This document shows, in pieces, positions 42,976 through 51,763 of a DNA stretch of 64,000 nucleotides (positions within the stretch are counted from its first letter, which is position 1; each line of letters starts with the position of its first letter). The stretch is from Pyxidicoccus parkwaysis. GTDB lineage: Bacteria > Myxococcota > Myxococcia > Myxococcales > Myxococcaceae. Position numbers and translations under genes: made by a program. Where the stretch lies: contig NZ_CP071090.1 in NCBI RefSeq assembly GCF_017301735.1, positions 5,570,001-5,634,000 on the forward strand. The letters run 5' to 3'. Below the pieces are notes generated by a model. The model was not told the DNA's origin and did no database searches. It saw only the letters and a list, made by a program, of their open reading frames with translations.

Positions 42976-44067
42976 ATGCGGACGATGACGCACACGACAC
43001 GGCGGACGATGGGCGCGGCTGGAGGGCCCGCGCGTTGGATGCTCTCCCGCCTGCTGGCCGTGCTGCTCCTGTTGGCCGCCATGCCGGCCCGGGCGGCGGA
43101 GCCCTCCGCGAGCTCCCCGCGCTGCTCGAAGTCCGAGGTCACCAAGAGCCGCCGCGCCGCCGAGGCGCTCTACCGCGAGGGTCGCTACACCGACGCGGTG
43201 GAGGCACTGCGGCGGACGAAGGAGTCCTGCTGGAGCACGCTGGACGCCACGGACCGGGGCTGGCTCGCGTCCGACCTGGGCCTGGCGGCGCTGCGCGCGG
43301 GACAGCCGGAGTTGTGCCGGCAGGTGCTCGACGAGGCGCCCACGGAGTTGGACCCGCAGAGCAGGGTGGCGAAGGCCATCGCCCACAACCGGGGGCTGTG
43401 CCAGGGCGACGGCGGCTTCCCGGTGCAGGTCGTGTACCGGTCGCTCATGATTTCCACTCCGGAGGAGGCCTCGGCGGCCCTCACGCGGGAGTGGAGCTAC
43501 ACCCTCGGGCTGCGCGACGGTCACCTCCCGCAGAGGAAGGACCGCGACATCCGTCGGTGCACACAGACGGAAGGCGTCGCGCTGGGAGACCTCGACGTCA
43601 CGGCGACGGTGGAGCTCTACCCCGCGCAGGCGCAGCTCATCCGCTGCCGCGCGCTGAAGCTCGTCACCCTCGCGCGGCCGTCGAAGATCAGCCACGTGCG
43701 GAACCTCTTCGCCACGAAGGAGCTCGGAAAGGTGCTCCCGGCGGAGCTCGCACCCGTCTTCACTCCGGACGAAGTGGAGGAACGCGCGCGGGCGGGGCGC
43801 GCCGGACAGACCTGGAGTGAGGTCGATTCGAAGGTGCGCTTCGAGCGAGACCCCGACCTCGAGCACGTCATCCATGTCACCGGGCAGGACGTGTCAGGCA
43901 CCCTCGAGCTCCGCGCGCGCGGAGACTTCAACGGCGATGGCATCGAGGACGTGCTGCTCGACCGCAGCATGGGCCCCGAGGGGGGAAGCGCCGTCGACAT
44001 GGCCACCTTCCTGATGACGCGCACCCAGCCAGGGGGCGCATTGACCCTTCTCGAACGGCTCGAGTAG
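42976..44067 (+). CDS. Exported protein with FG-GAP-like calcium motif, candidate periplasmic protector
   Basis: A 363-residue secreted protein. GGGGGA precedes the ATG at 42976; the N-terminus is basic and followed by a signal helix (MLSRLLAVLLLLAAMPARAAEP, residues 23-44). The mature N-part has helical TPR-like sequence with paired cysteines (AAEALYREGRYTDAVEALRRTKESCW). The end bears DFNGDGIEDVLLD, a calcium-binding FG-GAP-like loop. The family is not recognised. Its position between a LysM protein and wall hydrolases without signal peptides makes it a candidate periplasmic immunity or accessory factor. It shares the FG-GAP-like ending with the next gene, suggesting the two are related in design. 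Confidence 0.68.
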   Translation: MRTMTHTTRRTMGAAGGPARWMLSRLLAVLLLLAAMPARAAEPSASSPRCSKSEVTKSRRAAEALYREGRYTDAVEALRRTKESCWSTLDATDRGWLASDLGLAALRAGQPELCRQVLDEAPTELDPQSRVAKAIAHNRGLCQGDGGFPVQVVYRSLMISTPEEASAALTREWSYTLGLRDGHLPQRKDRDIRRCTQTEGVALGDLDVTATVELYPAQAQLIRCRALKLVTLARPSKISHVRNLFATKELGKVLPAELAPVFTPDEVEERARAGRAGQTWSEVDSKVRFERDPDLEHVIHVTGQDVSGTLELRARGDFNGDGIEDVLLDRSMGPEGGSAVDMATFLMTRTQPGGALTLLERLE

Positions 44068-44091
44068 CCGAACAAGCGTGAGACACCCTCC

Positions 44092-45210
44092 ATGAAAACA
44101 GGCATCACTTCCCGCTCCGCCGTACTGCCTCGCCGTGCGTGGCCCGCTCTGCTCACGCTGGTGGCGCTGGCGTGCGTGACGCCTCCGGCTCCCGCCGATG
44201 CCTCACAGCCCACGACGAGCACGGGCGCGACGGAGAGCGAGGCGGGCAGCGCCGTCGAGCAGAAGCCCGCTCCGGCCCAGGCCGCCACCCCACCTACGGC
44301 GTCACCGCCAACCACTCCGCCCGCTCCGGCCACGACAACAGCCGAATCCACGCCGGCCACGACATCACCCGCGCCCGCCCCCGCGACGGCGAGTGCTGAG
44401 TCACCTTGTGACACCGACTGGGTCGACGGCCAGACACGCTACATCGTACTGGGCGAGCGCGCGGATGACGGCAAGCCGCTCGAACACTTCAGGCCGTCTG
44501 ACCCCATGTATCCCTATGACCTCCGTGGAGACCGATTCCTCTTCGGCGACAAGGGCAGCATCTACACGGCCGTGGGCCGGTTCGAGGACCGGGAGGATGG
44601 CAAGGCGGCCTTGCAGCAGGTGGAACGCGAGCGGCCCAGCTCACGAGCCGTGCTCACGACGCTGGGGCCATACCTCGTGCCTGAGTCGCCCACGTGCCGG
44701 CCCAGCCGGGTCGCCCGAGGCAAGAACCCCGCCATCGATTCGGCCTCGTGGATTGTCGCGAAAGAAGGCGTGCTGCTGCTGGGCTCCCAGTCGCCCTGCA
44801 AGAACGGCACGCTGACCAAGAAGGTCACCGTCCTGTCGTGCGACGGCATGAAGACGCTGATGACCGACTCCGTGCAGCACGTGTGCGACCACGACCGGCA
44901 CGTCGACACCTGCGTGTACTCCCTGGAGCCGGGGATCGTCTTCATCAAGCACGCCTATACACTGAACGGCGTGACGTCTATCCAGGCGCGCGCCCTGGAC
45001 GTGCGCACGAAGAAGCAGGTCTTCAAGCAGAAGCTCACCAACGGGAGCGGCCTGGCCGGCGAAGACACGGACAACACGCCGGAGACCGACTTCGTGGATG
45101 TGGATGGAGACGGCATTCCCGAGCAGGTGGTGAGCCTGCCGGACACGGGCAAGCGGACGTCGGTGCGCAAGTGGCACCAGGGCAAGTTCGTCGAGACGAG
45201 GTCCCCATGA
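44092..45210 (+). CDS. Probable lipoprotein with FG-GAP-like C-terminus, coupled to M15 hydrolase
   Basis: A 372-residue protein. Signal segment AWPALLTLVALAC with a possible, non-canonical lipobox (C28), then an 80-residue Thr/Ala/Pro linker typical of surface lipoproteins, and a beta-rich domain with four or more cysteines (CDTDW, SPTCRPSR, SQSPCKNG, LSCDG, HVCDHDRHVDTC). Near the C-terminus, TDFVDVDGDGIPEQVVSLPDTG is a calcium-loop FG-GAP-like motif, as in the preceding gene. Its stop overlaps the start of the 1476-residue M15 protein (ATGA), so the two are translationally coupled, an arrangement common for immunity-effector pairs. Function is inferred from context only. Confidence 0.7.
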   Translation: MKTGITSRSAVLPRRAWPALLTLVALACVTPPAPADASQPTTSTGATESEAGSAVEQKPAPAQAATPPTASPPTTPPAPATTTAESTPATTSPAPAPATASAESPCDTDWVDGQTRYIVLGERADDGKPLEHFRPSDPMYPYDLRGDRFLFGDKGSIYTAVGRFEDREDGKAALQQVERERPSSRAVLTTLGPYLVPESPTCRPSRVARGKNPAIDSASWIVAKEGVLLLGSQSPCKNGTLTKKVTVLSCDGMKTLMTDSVQHVCDHDRHVDTCVYSLEPGIVFIKHAYTLNGVTSIQARALDVRTKKQVFKQKLTNGSGLAGEDTDNTPETDFVDVDGDGIPEQVVSLPDTGKRTSVRKWHQGKFVETRSP

Positions 45211-48200
45211 CCTATCCCCTGCAGGAACCGTCCTACAAGTGCCTCACCAAGGAGGCAGTCCGGGCCCTCTTCCTGGCCCCGTCCTTCGAGCGCGAGCTCT
45301 ACAACAAGGACGGGAACCAGAAGTTCGCCAACACGACGCGGCTGCTCGGCAACCCGCTCGTGGAGGGCTTCGAGGCGGCCAACATCGTCGACGTGCGGGT
45401 GGTGGGCTTCGGTCCCGACAAGAGCCGGACCGCGCTGGTGCGTGTGCACCGCAAACTCGCCCCGCTCATCCAGACCGCCTTCGAGAAGATCAAGGCAGCC
45501 CGGCTGCCTTATGTGTTGCACGAGGTGGGCGGCCACTTCTTCCGGTACATGCTCAACGATGACGTCCATGCCGCCCTCAAGGGCCGCGGTGAGTACGTCG
45601 GCGTCGGCGGCGCGTGGAACATCGAGTACGCGAAGCGCGACCTGAAGAACCAGGCCTTCGACGAGCTCGTCCCGTACGGCAAGGGCCACACCGCCAAGAA
45701 GAACCTGCTCTCCAACCACGCCTACGGCAGCGCCATCGACCTCAACTGGGGAACGAACGACTACAACAAGAACAAGCCGTTCGACATGCCCCAGAAGATC
45801 GTCCGCATCTTCGAGAGCCTGGGCTTCTACTGGGGCGGCTACTACCACGACTACATGCATTTCGAGTACGAGCGCTCCAGCATCGTCGGCATCTCCGACG
45901 AGTCGCCGCCGCTGGTGCTCTACCCGTTCGGCGCGGACGCGCAGCGCCGTGAGTCACCGCTCAAGTACTACTTCTTCAACGAGGGCGGGGCCGGCGGCTA
46001 CTTCCCGCTGGGCAGGCAGCAGAACATCCACGCTGGCGTCCACATGGAGCCGGACTCGCGCGAGGAGCTGGTGCCCGTCAAGGCGGCCATGCCCGGCTAC
46101 ATCGTGGCCGCGCGCCTCCTGACGCCGGGGAAGGAAGGCGACGACCCGTTCCTCCTGGAGGCCACGGAGGGACGGCCGCTGGGCTTCGTCCTCATCAAGC
46201 ACGAGCTGTCCGCCGTGCAGGACGGCCAGCCCTCCGCGGAGACCCACCCGCTCTACAGCCTCTACATGCATCTGGCCCCGCCCGAGTGGGGCGGCGGAGC
46301 GGACAAGGACGCCGAGTTTCAGAAGGCCCCCTGGCTCGCATCCTTCCTCCAGTTGCAGCACGGCGCGGTCGTCAACCTGGACCCGACGACGGAGGACGCC
46401 GGCAAGACGTTCTGGTCCCAGGTGCCGATAGACCCCGAGGCCGAGTCCTTCCGCGTGAAGGACCGCGCCGAGCTCCTGAAGGGGAAGAAGAACGGACAGA
46501 CACTCGCGCTGACGAAGCCCAGCCCCGAGGACGTCCGCAAGGCCATCGAGTCCCTCAAGAAGGGCTCCATCATCACCTTCGACCGTCCCCTCTTCCCGGT
46601 GGCTGCGGGCGAAATCATTGGCTTCGTATCCAAGGGGCGTGCCGTTCCGCAATCGCCGGGGGCCACCGCTAGCCGTACGGCTCCGCCACCTCCCCGGTAC
46701 CTGCACTGGGAGCTGTTCTCCCTGAGCGGCAACGACGGCGGACTCCTCTTCCTCGTCCAGCAGGACCCGGCGCTCAAGGACCTGCTCCGCGAGGTCAAGG
46801 AGCAGCGCCAGGACAACTTCCTGCAGATGCCGTCGGACGACCAGCCGTCCGCGGAGAACGAGGTCAACACCATCCTCGGCTCCACCGGCGTCGAAGTCGT
46901 CGAGGCGCTGAAGCGCGCGCGCTACGGCAAGACGCTCCAGGAGTACTTCAACGACGGCACGAAGTTCTTCTCGGCGGATGCCACCCGCGAAAAGCCATTC
47001 ACCTGGCCGCTGCCGCTCACGCTCGACAACAAGCACAAGTTCGCGGGGACTCCGGGCCGGCAGTGCACCCTGGAGGTGCTCTACAAGAAGGCAGGGCAGC
47101 CCCTCTCGAAGGAGGTCATCCCCCTCAATCCGAAGAACCAGGCCACGCTGAACGTCACCCTGAATGTGCCGGCGGATGCGGATGCGCTGGCGCTCTGGTC
47201 CGCGGACTTCTTCTCGGACCCGGTGGAGGTGGCGCCCGAGGTGCTCCGAAACAAGCGCCTGGAGAGCCGCACGAAGCTGTTCCAGAAGGCCGCGGGCCAC
47301 CGCTGGCGCAACCTGGTGCTGGACCACCTCAACGAGTGGACTCCCAAGGGCCTGGGCGAGCAGCTCTCCGCGCGCGACGAGGCGAAGCTCTTCGAGCACC
47401 TCAAGGAGGACCCCGACTTCAGCGTGGAGCGGCTGAAGAAGCAGCTGCTACCGCTGTGCTGGTGGGCCCGCCCGGCGACGCGGGAGGACCCGTTCGGCGA
47501 GGTCCCCGTGCTGGGAGCCGAGCAGAAGAGCCTCTTCGGGGCGGACGCGGGACGGCTCCCCGAGGATGCGTCCATCGTCAACATGCACCCCGTCACGGCG
47601 CTGTGGCTGGTGGACCTGCTGCTGGAGAAGGAGCGCATTGCCCTCCGGAAGGAGTGGCCCCCGGCCACGCTGAAGCGGGACGAGAGCAACGACAAACCGC
47701 TCTACCTGGGCGTGCTCACGAAGCAGGCGACGGCGCTGGCCGGTATGGAGGCGATGGCCGTGCTCGTGCAGCACGGTTACGGCTCGACGGAGGGGACGAA
47801 CGGCGCTCAGGTCACCTTCTGGCTCGCACCGAAGGGCGACGGGGCCGCGGGGCCGCATCGTGTGCTGTGCCGGGCCCCCTACGACGAAGGCGTCGCGCGG
47901 GCACGCATCCGAGTCCCCTCCTGGGGACAGTGGGAGGTGTACGCAACGGGCGCGGACGAGAAGCGCTTCGTGCCCGAGCAGACGCATGCGACGGCGTTCG
48001 ATGTGCCCAGGCCCGTGCTCACCGGGCAGCCTTTCGTGCTCGGCACGAAGGAGGTCAAGGCCGCCTCGAAGCAGGGCCCGTTCCGCCCGCTCGCCACCGG
48101 CAGCTTCGTGGTGAGTGACCACTGGCCCGCCGAGCTCCCGGGCTACGTCGTCTTCGAGTACTGGAAGGTACCGCCGCGCGGCCAGCCTCCGGCCGACGTG

Positions 48201-49637
48201 CCACCCATTCCCGGCACCCTGGCGGTGCCCGCCGTCGCGCTGCGACCGCCGGAAGAAACGACGGTGGGCGGGCTCAAGTACAAGAATGGCTATGTCGTGG
48301 GTGTGGAGAAGAAGGGCACCAACCCGAAGGTCACCCCGAACTTCTCCTTCAACGAGTTCGTGAAGCACCCCACGTACGGACGGGTCTTCGAGGGCGAGCT
48401 GGTGGACTTCCAGCTCTCGGTTCCCCTGGCGCTTCGACTTCAACAACTGCGCGACAAGTGCAAACCGGCAACCACCGGAGCGAAGGACCTCTCGCTCACG
48501 GTGATTCGGGTGGCGCCGCTCGGTAACTCCCTGCTCGTCGGCCCCTCGCTCGGCACCGCCGCCGCGCTCGACACGCTCATGCAGAAGGTGGCCCTGCTGC
48601 CACCGTCGGACCCGCCCGAGCTGTTCACCATCACCCGCGATGACGACGAGGTGGCCGTCCGCATCACCTACCACCCACCCACCAAGGCCACCGGCGTCCT
48701 CCTCCTCGAGTTCGACCCGGCCCCCGCGCTCGGGAGAATGGCCGCGGAGGCGCTCAACGGGGAGACGGCGGGAGAGACGCTCCACGTCCGCCCCCGGTTC
48801 ATCGCCTCCAACACCGGGCACTCGCCGCACCTGTCCGGCGCGCTCCCCTCGGTGGAGGGCGCGCTGGACCTGTTCACCGCGACCGCGACGCAAATCCAGG
48901 CCGCGTGCGGCAACGACTTCCTGGAGGTCGTCGCGGACAAGTGCCTGCCCCCGGTGGCCCGGTTCGAGCTCGGCGACATCCAGTTCAAGATGGGCGGCAA
49001 CAAGCTGCGCACCGAGGTGCCCCTCTACGGAGACGCCAACCAGTGGAAGGCCGGCGAGCCCCTCTTCAAGCTCGCGGGCGCGTCGCAGAGCAAGCGCGTG
49101 GGCACGATGCTCCAAGCGGACTGGCCCCTCGTCGACGCGAAGGGCGAGCGCATCCCCGCCATGTGGGCCGGGCCGCTGAAGTTCACCGCCGAGGTCTCCC
49201 AGCCCGGCAAGGTGCTGACGCCTCCACCCCCGGTGACGTTGGAGGTGACGGTGAAGCCGCGTCTGGAGTCGCTCACCCACGAGGTGCGCGCCAGTGAGTT
49301 GGCCCTCCTCGGCAAGGGGCACTTCATCCCCACCGACGCGGACTTCCGCATCGTCTGCGAGAAGCTCGATGCAACGACGGGCCAGTGGGCGGATGACACC
49401 ATCGTCAACAGCGCCCTCCGCTACACCACGCCCGGAGCCCCCGCGTACGGCCGCTGCACGGAGCTGGGCGTCTTCGAGGCGACCGTCCCCAAGAAGGCCT
49501 TGAAGAAGTCCGGCGGTCCGTTCCGCTTCACCTGGCGCCGTCGCCCGGACAAGACGGGCGCGCCCCGGCCCGTCCTGGGTGTCGTCCTCGACGAGCCGTC
49601 CACGCCGCAAGTCACCGTCGAAGAGCTGGGCCTCTAA
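45207..49637 (+). CDS. Giant M15 peptidase with degenerate M23-like domain, no signal peptide
   Basis: A 1476-residue protein. Residues 60-225 form an M15 D,D-carboxypeptidase/endopeptidase domain: SNHAYGSAIDLN (H171, D178) and HDYMHFEY (D215-x2-H218) give the metal ligands and base. Residues 262-505 look like an M23/LytM fold: HAGVH (H275; H279 in place of Asp), LYMHL (H355), RYLHWEL (H500), with Tyr498 where catalytic His is usual, so this domain may be inactive or binding-only. The remaining 970 residues are large beta-rich repeats without recognised catalysis. No signal peptide exists, although the substrate is periplasmic peptidoglycan, implying delivery by a secretion machine. It is coupled by ATGA to the preceding lipoprotein. 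Confidence 0.82.
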   Translation: MTYPLQEPSYKCLTKEAVRALFLAPSFERELYNKDGNQKFANTTRLLGNPLVEGFEAANIVDVRVVGFGPDKSRTALVRVHRKLAPLIQTAFEKIKAARLPYVLHEVGGHFFRYMLNDDVHAALKGRGEYVGVGGAWNIEYAKRDLKNQAFDELVPYGKGHTAKKNLLSNHAYGSAIDLNWGTNDYNKNKPFDMPQKIVRIFESLGFYWGGYYHDYMHFEYERSSIVGISDESPPLVLYPFGADAQRRESPLKYYFFNEGGAGGYFPLGRQQNIHAGVHMEPDSREELVPVKAAMPGYIVAARLLTPGKEGDDPFLLEATEGRPLGFVLIKHELSAVQDGQPSAETHPLYSLYMHLAPPEWGGGADKDAEFQKAPWLASFLQLQHGAVVNLDPTTEDAGKTFWSQVPIDPEAESFRVKDRAELLKGKKNGQTLALTKPSPEDVRKAIESLKKGSIITFDRPLFPVAAGEIIGFVSKGRAVPQSPGATASRTAPPPPRYLHWELFSLSGNDGGLLFLVQQDPALKDLLREVKEQRQDNFLQMPSDDQPSAENEVNTILGSTGVEVVEALKRARYGKTLQEYFNDGTKFFSADATREKPFTWPLPLTLDNKHKFAGTPGRQCTLEVLYKKAGQPLSKEVIPLNPKNQATLNVTLNVPADADALALWSADFFSDPVEVAPEVLRNKRLESRTKLFQKAAGHRWRNLVLDHLNEWTPKGLGEQLSARDEAKLFEHLKEDPDFSVERLKKQLLPLCWWARPATREDPFGEVPVLGAEQKSLFGADAGRLPEDASIVNMHPVTALWLVDLLLEKERIALRKEWPPATLKRDESNDKPLYLGVLTKQATALAGMEAMAVLVQHGYGSTEGTNGAQVTFWLAPKGDGAAGPHRVLCRAPYDEGVARARIRVPSWGQWEVYATGADEKRFVPEQTHATAFDVPRPVLTGQPFVLGTKEVKAASKQGPFRPLATGSFVVSDHWPAELPGYVVFEYWKVPPRGQPPADVPPIPGTLAVPAVALRPPEETTVGGLKYKNGYVVGVEKKGTNPKVTPNFSFNEFVKHPTYGRVFEGELVDFQLSVPLALRLQQLRDKCKPATTGAKDLSLTVIRVAPLGNSLLVGPSLGTAAALDTLMQKVALLPPSDPPELFTITRDDDEVAVRITYHPPTKATGVLLLEFDPAPALGRMAAEALNGETAGETLHVRPRFIASNTGHSPHLSGALPSVEGALDLFTATATQIQAACGNDFLEVVADKCLPPVARFELGDIQFKMGGNKLRTEVPLYGDANQWKAGEPLFKLAGASQSKRVGTMLQADWPLVDAKGERIPAMWAGPLKFTAEVSQPGKVLTPPPPVTLEVTVKPRLESLTHEVRASELALLGKGHFIPTDADFRIVCEKLDATTGQWADDTIVNSALRYTTPGAPAYGRCTELGVFEATVPKKALKKSGGPFRFTWRRRPDKTGAPRPVLGVVLDEPSTPQVTVEELGL

Positions 49638-49666
49638 CCACGGCGCACTGCCGCTCCTGAACTCCC

Positions 49667-51745
49667 ATGCCCCCACAGAACTCCCAGCAGAACGGCACCC
49701 CGCCTGCTCCCACGTGGACGGGCGCCCAGGAGACCGAGGCCACGCACGTGAGCGCGGGCTACCGGGACGCGCTGTCCTTCGTGCTCGTGCCGCGCACGTC
49801 GCTCCAGTTCGACCCGCCGGACGCCACCGCAGTGCACAAGCTCGGCAGCCCGAGCGAGCTGCTCATCGAAGTCCCCATCCGCGGCAAGGCGGTGAACTTC
49901 GAGCCCGGAGTGACGCTGCCGTGTGAGCTGTCCTGGCTGGTGCAGCACGGGACGGGCTCTCCGCTGGGAGCGCCCGTGGGCAACGCAGTGATGAAGGTGG
50001 ACGCCAATGGCCGCTTCGAGATTCTGGTCGACGGCAAGACGCCCAGCGTCGACATCATCGGCCAGAAGCTCATCAACCAGGGGGCGCTGGGCTACTCCGT
50101 CACGCCGAAGTTCCCCCACGCGGAGGCGTCTGACTTCCCTCCGTCCATCCGCTTCAACAACCCCTGCGCAATCACGACCAAGAAGCCCGAGGGAGCGAAG
50201 GTCCGCATCGGCGAGCTGGTGACCTTCACGCCCCACTTCGGGTCCGTGCTCAACAAGGCGGACCTGGAGCTGCGCGTCGTGGAGCTGGACGAGGGCTCCG
50301 GCGAGGTGCCGTCCGCCTCGGGCCGGTATGCCTTCTCACACCGGTGGGCCCCGGCCGGCTTCTACATCTTCCGCAGCAACAGCAGCGTGGACTGGGCCAT
50401 CGGCTTCACGGATGACACCTGCGAGCGCTTCGCGGACGTCGGCGATGAGGAGGAAGGCAGCTACGAGTTCGGCTGGGAGCTGTGGGGCCGCAGCCGTCCG
50501 GATGCGCCGCAGACACTGCTGGTGGAGGACAAGGAGCTCCTCAAGCTGCCCAAGCCGCAACTGGAAGAGCTGCGCGTCGAGTACGACGAGTCCTGGGAAG
50601 GCACCTGGGAGGTGCACGGGAAGATTGCCGGCGTGTCTCCGCGCGCGCACCTGCAACTGGACGTAGCGGTGGTGGAACCCGCCACGCCCCCGCCGGTGGG
50701 GCCCACACCGCTGCTGGCGCCCCTGCCGCTGCGAGCTCCGGCCACGGCTCCGTCCGCTTCGGAGGACAAGCGCACGCCCACTGTCCGCGTGCAGCTTGGC
50801 TCCGACGGTGTCTTCGAGGCGCAGGTGGGTGAGCGGCACTGGGGCTTCAATCCGGCCACGAGCGCCGCTACTCCGAAGCACAGGGGCTACGCCATCATCT
50901 CGCTGGTGGCGGCGACGCGGGAGGGAAAGCCCGGCCCCATGCAGCCCTACCTCGACTTCGACGAGAACAAGTACTCGCCCTTCAAGGAGGACAAGCTGTC
51001 GTGGGACGTGGACGCGCCGTGGGTCTGCTCGGAAGAGGCCACCACCCTGTCGACGCGTCCTCCCAAGCCGACGCGGCGCAAGCGGGGCGTGTCCGTGGCC
51101 CCTGCACCCGGCCCCGAGGTGGGTGACCAGAAGACGCCCATCGTCTTCGAGGACATGTGGCTGGACATCGTCGCCTGGGAGGGCCTGGTGCCGTACATGT
51201 ACCTGGACACGAAGGGCAACGTGACGGTGGGCGCGGGCAACCTGCTTGCCACCATCGAACCGACGACGCCCGGCGACAAGCTTGCCGCGAAGACGCACCC
51301 CTTCCAGAACATGGACGCGGGCCGGGCCGCCACGCCCCAGGAAATCACCGAGGCCTACAACAAGGTGAAGGCCATGCCCGCGAAGCTCTTCTACACGGAG
51401 TACGCGCAGCGGCCGAAGATTGCCCTCACCGACGCGTACAGCAAGCAGCTCGCGAAGGAGCGCTACGAGAAGGAGTTCCTTCCGGCCGTGAAGAGAGGCT
51501 TCCCCGACTTCGAGACGTACCCGCGCGCCGCGCGCCGGGGCATCCTCGACGTGACGTACAACGTGGGCCCATCCGTCCCCACCTCGTGGCCGAAACTCAT
51601 CGCGGCGGTGAAGGCCCGCAACTGGACGATGGCCGCCGTCGAGTGCCGGACCCAGCCCCAGAACAAGGAGGACACGCGCAACGAGTGGCGCAAGGAGCTC
51701 TTCCTCTACGCCGCGAAGATTGACTGGAAGAAGCCGGGCGCGTGA
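49667..51745 (+). CDS. Multidomain protein with C-terminal GH24 (T4 lysozyme-like) muramidase domain
   Basis: A 692-residue protein with no signal peptide. Residues 1-480 are beta-rich, with segments resembling those of the preceding giant protein and a Pro-rich hinge (PPKPTRRKRGVSVAPAPGPE). Residues 492-690 form a GH24 lysozyme: IVAWEGLVPYMYLDTKGNVTVGAGN places E505, D514 and T520 with exactly the spacing of T4 lysozyme E11, D20 and T26, and GILDVTYNVGPS matches the C-lobe. It cleaves the glycan backbone of peptidoglycan. It is 29 bp after the M15 gene, so glycan and peptide cleavage are encoded together. Lack of an export signal points to injection by a T6SS-like or phage-tail-like device. 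Confidence 0.85.
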   Translation: MPPQNSQQNGTPPAPTWTGAQETEATHVSAGYRDALSFVLVPRTSLQFDPPDATAVHKLGSPSELLIEVPIRGKAVNFEPGVTLPCELSWLVQHGTGSPLGAPVGNAVMKVDANGRFEILVDGKTPSVDIIGQKLINQGALGYSVTPKFPHAEASDFPPSIRFNNPCAITTKKPEGAKVRIGELVTFTPHFGSVLNKADLELRVVELDEGSGEVPSASGRYAFSHRWAPAGFYIFRSNSSVDWAIGFTDDTCERFADVGDEEEGSYEFGWELWGRSRPDAPQTLLVEDKELLKLPKPQLEELRVEYDESWEGTWEVHGKIAGVSPRAHLQLDVAVVEPATPPPVGPTPLLAPLPLRAPATAPSASEDKRTPTVRVQLGSDGVFEAQVGERHWGFNPATSAATPKHRGYAIISLVAATREGKPGPMQPYLDFDENKYSPFKEDKLSWDVDAPWVCSEEATTLSTRPPKPTRRKRGVSVAPAPGPEVGDQKTPIVFEDMWLDIVAWEGLVPYMYLDTKGNVTVGAGNLLATIEPTTPGDKLAAKTHPFQNMDAGRAATPQEITEAYNKVKAMPAKLFYTEYAQRPKIALTDAYSKQLAKERYEKEFLPAVKRGFPDFETYPRAARRGILDVTYNVGPSVPTSWPKLIAAVKARNWTMAAVECRTQPQNKEDTRNEWRKELFLYAAKIDWKKPGA

Positions 51746-51763
51746 GCCGCAAGGGCCTTCGCG

